Source: Apricaphanius iberus
Taxonomy: Eukaryota > Chordata > Actinopteri > Cyprinodontiformes > Aphaniidae
Direction of reading: 5' to 3'
Length of the DNA: 64,000 nt
NCBI GenBank assembly: GCA_028564705.1
Contig: JAPXFQ010001770.1
Location: 620,001 to 684,000, forward strand
Position numbers and translations under genes: made by a program. The notes beneath the pieces were generated by a model. The model made no database searches and was not told where the DNA came from. It saw only the letters and a list, made by a program, of their open reading frames with translations. Shown one piece after another: positions 47,601 to 60,364 of this stretch; position 1 is the first letter of the stretch, and every line of letters starts with the position of its first letter.

Positions 47601-49506
47601 CATACTCAAACCAATCAAAGGTAAAGGAAGTTGGATAGAAAAGGAAAAAATGTCAAACTCCTTTACTGTCAAACTACTTGTTACTGTTTTAATCTCTCTT
47701 GAAACTTCCCAGATAAAACAATTAACAGTTAAAGGAATTATTTAAAAAAAACTGGATTAAGCAAAAATTTTTTCAGCTAAATAAAATTCAAAATATACTT
47801 TTGGTAGGCCTTTGTTTTTAAATGACTTTTTTAAACTATATATATATATATATACATTTGGTGTATAAGTAGGTATAAGTAGTGAGAGGATAATTTTGAC
47901 TATACAAAAATAAGGATAATCTCAGGTTGGAGAATCTGAAGGAAGTTCTCACAGAAGTGAAGCTACCGGGTGGTCACACCGGTGTCTATTATAGATGTGA
48001 CAATATTTTGATTTCCAAAAAGGAGAATACTTTTAAATGTTAACATGTTTAAAGTGTATTTTCTCTATGTTGTTAGAAGGAATCGTTACTCAAAATACTT
48101 CAGATAGGCTTTCACAAGTACAAAAATGACTTTAAAATCTATGGAAATTAATTAATAATAGAGATTACTCTTCTGAGTTAGATAATTTACAGTAACAATA
48201 ATGGTTCACTTTTTAAGTTATACCTGAACAAAAATTAAACTGTAATAATAACTGTAAATTGTAATAATAGATGTTAAAGGAGAGTCTCAAAAAGGTGATA
48301 AAAAAGTACATGCTCTTCTTTTTAGTTTTCATCTTCATCCTGTTCAGTTGAAAATAGATTAACTCTCATTCTACGCAGCATCATTATGTTTTTTGTGCGT
48401 ATGCGGACCTACTGGATCTTTGCCAATTTTGTCAGTACAGTGGTATTTGCTGGCCTGAATCACGAGCCTTGTAGCTTTCTTGAAGTATGACAACATTCTC
48501 TTTTCTGGCTCTTTCATAAAAAAGATTGATGAAGGAAAGTATTGGAAATCTGGACGTATTTGTCACTTGTGAAGTCTTAATATTGAGATGATCAAACTTA
48601 CAGGTTTTTTTAGGATCAGAGGACCCCTCCCCCCCCAAAAAAAACAGAAAAAAGGCCAGAAAACCGATGTCTATACATGTTAAAAGATGCAAGTTAAATT
48701 TTAAACTTTCATGGAGGCACCATTGCTGAATATGCTGAAATACCTTTTTGATCAGTTTAAAATTTCGCTTGACTCCTCCATCACAAAAGCCTCCCTTATT
48801 CTCCAAAGTCACATCCCTCTTCTGAAGCTAACGTTACATGCCACTACTTAGAAGGCTCTTAGAAAGCCCATTTTTTTTCATACTATTCCTTTAAGTAAAA
48901 CCCTCAAAGCAACATGACCAGTTTCATCACAATTATTCCCCATTCAGATGCAATTACACCAAATGCACTGGACTATAGCTTACTAATTGTTGATTCTTCT
49001 AACCCCAATTTATACTAAGTTGCTTCATCTTAATTTTCTGCTTGGTTTCATTGTGTTGATTTGTATATAAATATTCACTGCGAGGATCATTATCAAAGAT
49101 GACTAAGAGGAGTGTTGGGAGCTCACGACGGCCTCAGTTGTGGCTCTCTAATTACCACGCGGAGCCAAAGGAGAAGCAGGACTCTGATGCCAACCGAACA
49201 AGTGCAACGAGAAGGGCAGCAGGGTACACACATCATTACACCCAGAGAGAAGGCAAATGCATTCATCTTTCTGATTGAGGGGCTTTGAGCTAAAGCCTAA
49301 ACAGCACTCCGGGTGTGAGTGGATCTTTGCTCCCTGTATGCTGAATGAAACTGTGGGAGAATGTTAATGACTTTTCATGTCAGAATTTGCTCTTACACAG
49401 TCTCAAGCATGGTTCCAACTTGTGGCATGTAAAGCCTTAAAAAGTGAACAAATTATGGTACCGGATATCTGATTACTGAGGAGAGTGATGAATGAGTAAA
49501 AACCAG

Positions 49507-50818
49507 GGCCCCCATTTAGCAACTGAATTTACGCTCAGATCTGCAAACATTTTATGCATAGTATGGTATATACCATTTTGTACTTGTGTGTAAAAATGTT
49601 CCTAAATATAAGAACAGCTTGCGTATGCATAGCATCTAGTTGTAGAAAGGGGCAGCCGCAACAGTGAAACAGTTTTATTCTGACGGAATATTTATCTCGT
49701 TAGTTTATCCCTTCACCAAGGAGCTCACGTTGCCGTCTGTCTGTCTTTTAGAAAAACAACTCAAAAAGATATGGATGGCCTTGTAATAAACGTTCAGCAA
49801 ATTCTAGGAATTTACCATGGAATAAATTATTATATTTTGAATGGTAGTATGCATAGAGATTATTTGAATTACAGTCTGTTTGGTGGGGGGTATGTGAGGT
49901 GATTTTTGGAGGTCTGCACTCTCTCTGTGTTTAAAATTAAAGTTTTGAATTCGTATTATTGGAAACTAGACGCTCCTGGTTTTTGGTGAAGCAAGGTGTC
50001 ACTGTCTCCATGCATATTGATTCCAGCCAAAGCAGTGTCTCCAATAAAGCATGGCCACACTGCTGTCAAATGTAGTGATCTGTGAACCGCCGTTAGAAGA
50101 CCTGTGTGATGTAGGACGTTTTAATTTATTCAGTTTGATATTGAACCTTTTTTTTTACCCCTTTATTTCCAACAGGAACATCTCTATTGTCCAAACCGCA
50201 ATTTACTGACTCTGTCACTTTCTCCCGGACACTGTTCTTTTTGATGGGTTATCCCTGAGCTGAACCAAACAGTAATGTTCGTGACAAAACTGATTTGAAG
50301 CAGATAAGTATTTCCACATAAGTGAATAACAGCAAATTTATGTTTTAGGTCTACAGCAGGAATACAACCTCCGTGTGCTGGAAGGGGGGCGAGACATTAA
50401 GCTGAGAAATCACTGATAATAGAGGGCACAAACTATTGGTGTTAACATGAATTTGCCTTGACTGTGACAATTTTAAAAAACGTATTTTCATTATGACTTT
50501 TTTTTTTTTTTACCTCACTGAAATTCCTTTTTTTTTGGTGTCTTGGTCATTATTTTCAGGAAGAACAAAAGGATTTAATGCATGTGTCAGAGGATGTGGT
50601 GTGACCAAATATGGCTCATTGAGGTTGTTTCTGTATGCAAATGATGGTGAAGGGGCACGAGTACCTAGGCACACATGTGGGATTTATCAAGACTTGTTTG
50701 TGAAGGAACATGCATATGAGTGGCCAAAGCAAATTTGATTCTGCCTACAAACCATCTAAATTTAATTCCTAGGATAGAATGCAGGATAGTTCCTATGGAC
50801 GTTTGATAAATGTGGGCC
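49507..50818. mobile_element. Possible DNA transposon with GGCCC-CATTTA inverted ends
   Basis: GGCCCCCATTTAGCAA at 49507 and TTGATAAATGTGGGCC ending at 50818 are inverted copies with two mismatches. The 1.3-kb interior is non-coding, and 50660-50810 ('gggatttatcaagacttg' and 'ggaacatgcatatgagtgg') resembles fish repeats. A target duplication was not found, so one element spanning the interval is an inference. Confidence 0.45.
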
Positions 50819-51210
50819 AAGTTCTGAAATTGTCAGAACTCCTTACTTTGGGAAAGATAAAATCCAATTTCATGAAACAAGAGGGAAGTATACATTTGAT
50901 TTTTGTAACCGTGGTTCCGTTGTTTGCACATACTTTGAGCAAATTTGCTTGCTTATGCTGACTATCAGTTGCAGTTATTTTACAGTTCTTTATTTCTTTT
51001 AGTATTTTATTACCTTTTTTTAAATATAGCAACAAAGCCTTCAGTATACTAAAGTCTGTTTATTTCCTTACGACCGATTCACGTAAAGCACCTTGAATTA
51101 GCTTGTTGTTGAAAGTGTGCCTTGCCTATTATGGAGAATTTTACCAGGATGCCAACTGCGACAAGACAGTAAAGTTCCCAGAAAGGCCCAACTCAGACAG
51201 GAGAAAGTAC

Positions 51211-51356
51211 CTGTATGTTGGTGAGAAGCGTCTCTATTGATGAAAGGCCATCTGGGAAGAGAAATGGCGATGGAAAACCTGGAGGCAGAGTCTGTCCAGC
51301 CAGTGACAACCTCTCATAGCTGTCTCTCGCTGTTGGGGTGCACATGGAGTTGTCCT
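51211..51356 (-). CDS. dach1: dach1 exon (linker before DD2, includes LSSIETLLTNIQ)
   Basis: 146 bases on the minus strand, entering in phase 1 after a TTTGCAG acceptor and leaving in phase 0 with donor GTACTT. It reads [x]-DNSMCTPTARDSYERLSLAG, QTLPPGFPSPFLFPDGLSSI and ETLLTNIQ. STPTARDS, LPPGFPSPFLFPDGLSSIET and LLTNIQ are the DACH1-type linker and first helix. This is the most upstream exon seen; earlier exons lie outside the window or are too divergent to spot. Confidence 0.95.
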
Positions 51357-54300
51357 CTGCAAAGAAATTTGAGATCAAACAGTTGCTCAGCATGAGAATC
51401 AAAAGAACTGGTACAGAATGCGAGTCGCTCTTGGCCACAATGACACGTATCACGGCTGAAAAGTATGAATGAATCGGATTGTACCGATCTCGTGAGGCCA
51501 ATCCGAACATTCCTCATCTCATGAAATGAATACAAAAAAGAGCAGTGTACTAACAGTTCCCCTGGAGATTCCTTTGTACTGATTCTTCTAAAGCCCTGTT
51601 GCATTACGAGGTTAAACAATATCAAGCGAAAACATAAATCCAGCAAGCCCTATTTAAGAGATGTCATGGAGATTCCTAAAACGGGGTGATCGGTGACGGC
51701 AGTTTGACCCCAGTGATTCGGGCTAGCTTTGTGCGCGCACGTTCGGGTGCCTGTCAAACCTAAGATGACATCATCCTCCATTCATCACTGGCGGAGGGGT
51801 ACGGCCCTGCCATCTGCTGTCCAGCCTCTCCACCGGGCCTCGGAGGAGAGGAAGAGGAGCAGGGGAGGGAAAGAAGGGGGAGGCGGGCAGGAGGCAGCCC
51901 AGGCTAACACATGCACAGCTTGCTTAAAGTAAAACAGTATGTCAGACACTGACGCATCAGATCTGACACATGCTTTCGTCCGGTGAGCTTTTATTAAGCA
52001 AAGAGCTTGTACGTGCTACAATCGTGGTGAAAGGCAGCTTATTGAAAGCACCCAAGTCTGTACTATTAATTCTCTGATTGCTAATTGAGTGCAAAAAAAG
52101 TTGGAGGAAGAGGAGGGGGAGTTTTGGGTACGGTGTGAAAACCTGGCAGTTTGCGCTCTCATCCAGTATTCATATCTGTTTATGTGGCAGCCTGAATCTT
52201 GTACAAACAGCGAGTGGAGCTGAACAGCCCCCGCCACTTCCCTCTCTCCCTCCTCCCATCAATATTCACCAGCGCCAGCCAAGTGCTGGGAACAGCTGGT
52301 CTTACATTAATTAGTTTAAAGTATTTATTTCACCCATCCTCAGAGCAGATTGAGCAAAAACATTGGAGATTATTTCAAGCATCTGCAAATGCCCTGGAAA
52401 CATCCCAGCGCCAAAAGTCGAGTGTTCGGATTCACAGTTTACGTTTGCAATTTGGAAAACATTTTTTCTCCCCCTCTCTCTCTCACTCTTTCTCTCTCTC
52501 TTTGAATGTGGAAGTTGGTAAAATATGCACCGGTGGTCCGTGGAGAGAGCAAACAACCTTTCTCCTTTTTCAGATGGAGTTCACTACTGTTGATTAATTA
52601 GAATGGATGGTTGCCTAATGGATTAAAATTTGTTTATAATTTGACTTCATGAAAATAATGAATTGCCTACTTTTAAGAAGCCACTCCTGCGGTAATTTGT
52701 TTCATCTGCAGCAGTGCTGTTTTTGCTTTTGTGAGGTGGGCGTCGGGGTTCGGAGATGAGAAACACACTCTACCTGTACAGTGGAGCAACATGAAAGTCC
52801 CATTTTATCTCAATAAATGTACCTAATCAAAGATCAAAAGCATTACGGCTGGCTCCAGCTCAGATTGATATAGACGTACTGCATGCAATATATATACATA
52901 TATATATGCATGCATCACCCACCTCCAATAAAATCACCATAACAACTAGAGATGTTAGTAGACCTCGGGGAAAGGTCTGCTGTTCTAGCTTTGTAATTGA
53001 TTTGTACTGTAGGCACTTTGTCCCTTATTTAGTGTTGGCATTAATCATAAATCATTGCTTTAACAAACTCTGGCTTCCCACTCAGCAGGCCTCGCCTCCT
53101 AACACAATCTTGGATCACAGGGAATATTTGATGGCTTTGTTGCAGGGGGAAACAACCTGTCATGCTCTGGGAAAAGCAAACAGCGCGTTGTGTTCGACAG
53201 ACTACCAACCACCGTACAGCACCTCATGTCAGATAACATTTCCACCAGGAGCGATGCACAAGTACCGGCGTTTGGGAGAGGAAACAAATACAGAGCTAAT
53301 GGGCCACTAATTTAATCAATGCAATCAAACAGGGTTTAATGAAACTAAATGTAACGTTTAAAAGAACAAGATCTGCATCTGCAGTTCCAAGGCAAGTCAA
53401 ATAGCGCTGGCCCCTCTCCACAAGCTCTAACTAACCCTTAAGCATGGATCCACCGGTCTAAAGGTACAGCAAGCGTGGCAACATTTTCAAGAATCTTTCT
53501 ACAGTTTAAAATCATTTCATTGAGATGTCAGAGAAAGTTCCAGAAAACAACCATAATACGGAGAACAAAACAGCTCACTGCTGCTTCTATTCCACATGCT
53601 CATGTGTACTGCAGGTCAGCTGGCTGAAAGAGGTGCCTTCACTCTCCGCTCTTTCACAAGAAAAAACTGATTCAGCTGTTCAGAAATAATTCCAGTTGAT
53701 AAAAACACACACAGGTATTTTCTTGGACATTTGAGGAGAACCGCTCTTAGCTCTTATTAATGTGGCAATGCTTTTTTTTAAAACTACATTTGGCTTGCTG
53801 CATGTGATACAGCTGACTGCAAGCTACTGGAGGAGATAACTAGACTGATTTACCAACTAATATCAGTTTTTAATGCTCGTATTGTTAGTTTATAAAATAG
53901 CAGAAACACCAAAAGGTATAATGTCTTGCACAATAAGACGCATTACCTTGACAACTAATTATAATATTTTTAAATTTGTGTTATCAAGCAGATATATTAC
54001 TTTCTGTAGCAAAATAACACATTGATTCTTTTCTCTTTTAAATGAATGGCGTTATGTAATGAAGTATAGTTTTGTTGTAAAGTCTTTGCCGAATATCAGG
54101 CTATGCATATTATGAAATGTAATTTTATGAAATTCACATATTTATGAGCCACACAAGCAAGAAGAAAAATACAATAAACAATAGCTCTGTTTTAAAAAAA
54201 ATCAACAGCAGTTATTTAACATTGTTCCACTGTTGAACAGGTGTATGCCGTAAGAATCCTGAGCTGGCCCAAGCCTAATAGGCCTCCTTATTATCCTCAC

Positions 54301-57179
54301 TCTGCCTGGCTACAAACGTTGGCATGCGTTTGCATGTTTACTTCTCAGCATCGCTCCGCAATCATTGACTTCAACTTAATTACAGCGACAGGCGTTGGGA
54401 GTGATGGGGGCCGGTGGAGTAGAGTGGAGTGGTCTGTTTCCAGGTGATATTTCTACGCCGGCAAGTCTGCCAGCAGCACCTGTGAAAGCCTCTGGTGTTT
54501 ACCATACGGTGAAGGTACAGTTACACCCCCCCCCCCCCCCCGACTATGAAATACTGCATAGAAGGAAAATAAATAAAAAACACACTTGCGGGTCACCCCT
54601 TGTCACAAATAACATTTCACGCACAACCGTTTCTGTGGATAATAGGAGCCACAAATAAAAATGGGCCGCTGTAAATACAATGCATTCTGAATGAAATGCC
54701 ATAATTTAAAACAACAGCACCCCCCCCCCCACTGCACCCTCCGCCAACACTCTCTCCATCCGCCGCCTCCACCCTTCTCTCAATAGCTGCAGAGGGAGTC
54801 CTTGACAGTGTGGTAGCAATGATGAATCACCTATCCAGTTAATTTTCTCACTCCTCATGTGTTGTGCTACTAAAACAGGAGCCCAAGAATTGACTTGACA
54901 AAGTATGAATGTGAAGAAAGAAAAATCACTTGGAGGGATCTGGGCTTATCTCCAATTTACATGTTATTAGATTTGCGTTGCATGCGGCATTTTGGACCTG
55001 AAAAAATAAAAAAAAAGGATAAAAGCGTGATAACCACAGATAAGACATTGGAAAAAAACAATCGCACTCTTAAGCCTTTGAAATGTTTGACAGAAAAGTC
55101 ATGGGGAGTGGAGGGAAATGGCCTGATTCGCTAAAATGTGACAGACACACATTGCAATCTGTTGTAAATCTAAAAGAAACCTTGGGAAATTTAGCTGCAA
55201 TCTCTGGATAAATAGCTGTAATTGACCTTGGGAGTTGAAAATGTGCCATATGTTTCTGGTTCCTGTGTTTGAAACCGGCTCCCTCAGGACGTTTACGCTG
55301 AGTACTCACACAAATTCAGAGAAAGCTGCAGGAAAGGAAGACAGGCAGAGAGGGATACAGAGGGTAAGAAGAATGGAAGGAATGAGAGGTAGATGGTTGA
55401 AGATGGATGGATGGGTGAGGCTTAGTCCAGGGTGGAGGAGGCTTTAAACAGAATGAGTGAAAGAAGGAGACCATTCTGCAGGCCAGTAAGCGTGATATAT
55501 TGACAGGTGAAGCCTGTGTCCTTGTTCCTCCCAGCAGGGGAACTGAATGCTAAACCTGGATGTTGTCAGCAGAGACCTACACACGAAGCACAGGCGTTGT
55601 GCTTTCACTGTGCAATTACATTTGATTTGACCTGCCATGGTGTGGCGGATAAAACCAGCCTCCCCTTTTCAAATGGAGTAGTTATGACCTCTCGGACGGC
55701 CATTAGCAGCTAACGCAGCATTATTCCACCTGCACTTAAAAGCCCCAGATCTGAAAAAATCTTGTCAAGGGAGATATCAGTCTTTAGCTACCAATGCACA
55801 GATGCGTGCTGAAAAAAAAAAGAAAAAGTAGTTGCATGCAGTTTGAGCACTTGAAAAAAACATGAGCCTGAGCTGATCTTGCAGATGACGTCTGCACTCT
55901 GAAGAGTCTTTTAGGAGAAATGAAAACTAGGGGTGTTACAAGATCCAAACAATATTAAAATGTACAGTATTAATAAAAGTGAAGTTTGTCAATGAGAAAA
56001 TATAAATGGGAATTGTGGAATTTGACCAAGGCCGCCATATAATGCAGAGTATCGTCAAATTTGTAAATTTGATGTAATTACAAGAGTTTGCTTTTCTGTT
56101 AGATTACCTGGAACCATACATAGATTTAAAAATGTTTTACTTGTTAAAATAATTCTTAACAAGAAATATATTTCCTCCACTATGCAAAGGTTGTTGGCAT
56201 GAGTGAGATTTGTGTTTAGTGAAAACTAACTGCGCCCAGTAAGACTATCCTAAACATCCTCTCTGATGGATTTGCAATTTTAGGGTAGCCTACATTATAT
56301 AATAGTGATGAAATACAGTACAAGTTCATTTGTCAAGAGTGTCGAATGTTAGAACACGAAGCTTTTAACTTTCCTCAAATTAAATTTACATTTGATGTTT
56401 ACAAAACTATAAAAAATGGTCAAAGATGTTTATGTGGTTTGTTTTTCTATTAAACTATAAGAATTTTAGATGATAGCCTTATGAGTAGGTACATTTAAAG
56501 TGTTTAAAATAGATTTTTTTAAACCAGGGAATACGAAAAAGTACAAGTGGAAAAGATGGACTTAGGGTACCATTGCATGACAAAATTGAAAAAAAATGTT
56601 TTTTACAAGGGTCTGTTGTGCTACTGGGTATTTAGAAGTAAAGAGAAACAGTGAAAGAAAAGATTTGAAATGTTTGAAGCCACATTAGCTTGCTAACCAT
56701 TAGCCAAGAAATATTTGCTTGCAGTAGCAACTGTTCAAAATCGAAATTTGTTAGACCAATAAAACCTCAACTGCACAATTCTAAACAAGGACTCAGTTAA
56801 AAAGCAGTGATAGTGTCACCTGCACTTTTAAAGTATCTGTGTGGCATCATTGTAGGTAGTATACTGATTAGACGGAAAAAAAGGGTGACAGCAGAGAAAA
56901 TGGCTAACTGATAACAGTTAGCCTTGCTAAAGTTAACATTTGGTTTAGCATTTTCTATCTATGATTTTGCAAGTTTCACCAAGATAAAACATAAGTTGTT
57001 TTTTTAAGATGTTTCCATGATTATTATTATTTTATTTAAATCTCAGATCTGCATTAACTGTGAAAAGTAAGTTTGTTAAATCATCATTTCAATTTTTACT
57101 TACTTGATAGCTTGAGTGAGTTAATTATAACGGTGTTGACTTAATCTTAAATTTTGACTGGCTAAAAAATTCCATCTAT
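51357..57179 (-). other. dach1 intron, upstream of the first visible exon
   Basis: No further dach1 exon and no other gene recognised. Much of it (about 52000-53900 and 54240-55750) is non-repetitive with scattered TAAT-rich patches, and may contain conserved non-coding elements. Simple repeats include C-runs at about 54526-54541 and 54721-54730. 55930-57170 is plain AT-rich DNA. Confidence 0.6.
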
Positions 57180-57218
57180 CATTGATGCTTGAAATCTACC
57201 AGATTTCAAGCATCAATG
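57180..57218. repeat. Perfect 18-bp inverted repeat with 3-base loop
   Basis: CATTGATGCTTGAAATCT at 57180-57197, loop ACC, and the exact reverse complement at 57201-57218. Pairing does not continue outward. It is AT-rich and lies in a dach1 intron. Confidence 0.95.
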
Positions 57219-59255
57219 TGGCTAATTATGAAAAACATTTTAGCCAAGTGTTCAAAACACTGATTTTTTCATCCTAAGAATATAGTAATAGATAATGTCA
57301 CTAAAACATTTCGACCATTATTACATATTAACATACAAAAAGCTTAATTTGGTTTGTAAAAACAAACAAGTAATATTTATCAAAAGAATATTGCTAATTT
57401 ATTTACTCATGTTGTTCTTGTAAACCCACTATTGTGCACCATCTCGTCTTGTGTAATGGATGTATTGTTACATTCCTACTGTTTACCATGTACAGACTTG
57501 TACCTGTAGGCAGATAAGCAGAACTTACTTCAGGAACTGGAATAAGTTAATTTGGTGCGAGAATGTTTTTTTTGGTTTTTTTGCAGTGCATATGTGCGTG
57601 TGTAAAAGTGAAGAAGAGAAGATGTAAGCAAACAAAGAGCCTCAATCATATACACATTCATTACACACATGCACTGCACACCACACTGATGTGCCCTCAT
57701 CACATTTAAGCTAATTTCCTTTTCATCACGGAGAGAGGAAAATGAGTGTTTGCCCCATCCCTGCTGAGGGACAAAGTCAAGAGCCCCGGTCGGTTTGGGC
57801 TAGATTAACAGGTAACATTTGGCTCCCACTCTCTTATCACAGCATGAAAATCAAACCGCGTGTTTTTCCTCTATCGCTCCCTCCGTCTCCCCCTCCCTAA
57901 TGTTCCCTTCACTTAGAGATGAAATCGCTCGCTGCACAAACCCATTTTGGAGAGAGGAGAGAAGGTGAGTGGGATAATCAGGCTGGCCACTGGGCCGTGT
58001 TTCCTAAACGCTCTCCAAAAAACATTACTGTGCACAGGCATAAAATTAGCACCGGGGACCTTAAAATGTTGACATTTAGCATGACTTTTTGGAGAGTGAC
58101 ACCCTCATATTTTCTTGTAGGATATCATTAAATTTCAACTGCCCTATGGCTGCGCGTTTCCATTAATAACCAATTCAGTGTGTCACCTCTCCCTTTTTCT
58201 CTCACTCTCTCGCTTGCCACCTTTTCTTTTTTTTTTTCCCGAAGTAATGAGTCCATTGCTTTGCCTTAATAAATTGAAACGTATTCTCAAGGCCGTATGA
58301 AGATGGAGCCACAGATGGACAGGCTGCATGGAGGGAAATAACCATAAATCCTTTACTGTCAGAGAGGCGGTGTGAGGTGACAAAGGCAGACAATCACAAA
58401 CAGTGATCACACTGAGAAAGGTGGATCCTCTCTGCTACAGCTGTCTCCTGACGGAAGGGCTAAAATATGAAGTATTGCTTTTACTGATGAGCCCTGCTAA
58501 TGATTACCTGTGAGAGTAATCAGAAGGTTGGCAGATAATTGTCAACAACTGTCTGCAAAGTTTAATAGCACCTTAAAACAGGGTTAAGGTAAAGCTCCAT
58601 TGTGTAACAGCTAGATCGCAGTTCTTTAGCACACATCCAACCCATGAGGTGTGATGATATATATGATATTGGGTTCACAGCAATGAGACAAATTTGCTTT
58701 TATCTTTCCTTTTTTGATGAGTGTCTAGAAGAAATTGACATCTTTGTAAAGTATTCAATTTTTCGAGGGTTACATTTTTATTTCTTTGGGAACTGTTACG
58801 GTGTGACAGTGATGATTTTGTTCAAACAGAGTCTCTTTTCATCTGATTTATGTACTCGAACTAATGGGTAAGTTATTTAAAATTTATTGAAATGTTTTCT
58901 GACTCTCAAATGTTGTTTTTAAGAATCTATATTACATGCACAATGATCTAATTTCATCAGTATGAGAGTTTTAAATGTGAGTCGAGAGATGATAGAATGT
59001 AATCCAAGAAATTTGAACTTGTCATTTAGGGCTGAATATGTAAAATGATGCAACATTATCATTGACAAATCAAGAAAGGGTGCTTGAGCATCTCCATTTT
59101 GAAACTTTGCAGTTATTGGTATTTTCCTAGCCAGTTTTTGACATCTTGTATTAACTGCCAATTTGTACCCACACTGGGGTCATTTCACATCCCCTGTAAA
59201 AGACAATTATTTTAAACAATTCTTTAAAATAATAAAAGAGTTATTTGTTTCTAAC

Positions 59256-59557
59256 TAGGGATGCAACAATGCCGATAACGTTCTAATGTGCACATAACGG
59301 TATTGGTTAGTTAATACGATAAATCAAGACTTAAGATGTGGAAACTCTGCAATAATTTCACAGAAAATGCTTCTTTTTCACTTGAAATTGTAGTTTTCTT
59401 GTCATTTTTTAAGGTATTTTATTTTTTTATCTAATTCACCATTATTTGTTGTAACAAGCAGACAACAAAATAAAACCTGCTTTCCAATTCAGTGCTTTTT
59501 TTATGATAAGTACCGGCATATGTATCGGCTTGAAAAAAGTGGTATCATTGCATCCCA
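59256..59557. mobile_element. hAT-like MITE, second copy of the 35316 family
   Basis: Starts TAGGGATGCAACAAT, ends ATTGCATCCCA, with matching interior ('gatgtggaaactctgcaat', 'ttcacttgaaatt', 'gtatcggcttgaaaaaagtggtatca'). The flanking octamers do not match. Confidence 0.75.
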
Positions 59558-60327
59558 ACAACCACAGCAGCATTTGCTGCTTGTTGGTGGGAGTTAGAAA
59601 ACCCCATCAACAAGCTAATAAATACCATTAATACCAGAAAATGTTACTAGATTGGTTGCTCGTGACTTATTGGAAAAAAACAGCCTCTTGAAAAGTCTGA
59701 ATAGTTACTTAATAAAAAGAAAATGTCTTTAACTTTGCAGCACTGGTTGAGTTTTGTAAACAAGGCACAAACTAGATCGTTTCTTTCTTTTTTACTTCAA
59801 AGTAAGAGCTATAATAATACTGTACATAATGGAGCAGACACTGTCATGTCTGGAATTCATTTTATTAGATTACACTTTCTTCTTCCGATGAAGCCACTTG
59901 CCGACCTCTAGTGAATAACACTTTACGAGATGGACTTCATTCTGACAACAAATACTGTGGCGGTTTAATACTGCAAAATCTCGTGCCGCAAGCCTGAAAC
60001 CAATTAAGAAACTTCAGATATTGTTTTTAATGTTAGATTGGAATAGCTTGGGAAGAAGAGGAAAAAAGATTAGGGAACAGAGAATGAGGCAAGGGAGGAG
60101 AATCTGTGTTGACTTCTATTCAGGAGGAAGATATCTTGTCTTTTTATGCGGGCCATGTCATATTTATTGCATAAAGGTCAGAGTGTTCATTTGTTCAAAG
60201 TCAGCGTTTTACCCCCCTCTCCTTTCCTCTCTTCTCGTGTAATAAATGCAGGGGGCTATGTCATTATCGGACCTCTGAGGATTACAGGCTTGGCTGACTG
60301 TGATGACTGCATAAAAGCATGCAGGAC

Positions 60328-60330
60328 TTT

Positions 60331-60361
<31 letters not shown>

Positions 60362-60364
60362 GGG
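60328..60364. repeat. T13-G24 homopolymer junction
   Basis: A run of 13 T is followed directly by a run of 24 G. The G-run could form a quadruplex on the plus strand; it could equally be an assembly or base-calling artefact. Confidence 0.9.

Larger units (their letters stand above)
47019..51210 (-). other. dach1 intron
   Basis: 4192-bp intron from donor GTACTT at 51210 to acceptor GTGCAG at 47019. Carries a Tc1 remnant and a 1.3-kb element with inverted ends. 47600-49500 is otherwise non-coding; about 49070-49330 looks non-repetitive. The minus frame at 48432-48812 is not an exon of any family I know. Confidence 0.88.

Noticed and set aside
48432..48812. Minus-strand 126-codon frame considered as an extra dach1 exon
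   Set aside because: It does not resemble DACH sequence, and exons 51211-51356 and 46871-47018 join directly in phase without it.
57180..57218. MicroRNA precursor
   Set aside because: The 18-bp stem does not extend and the loop is only 3 bases, unlike a typical precursor.
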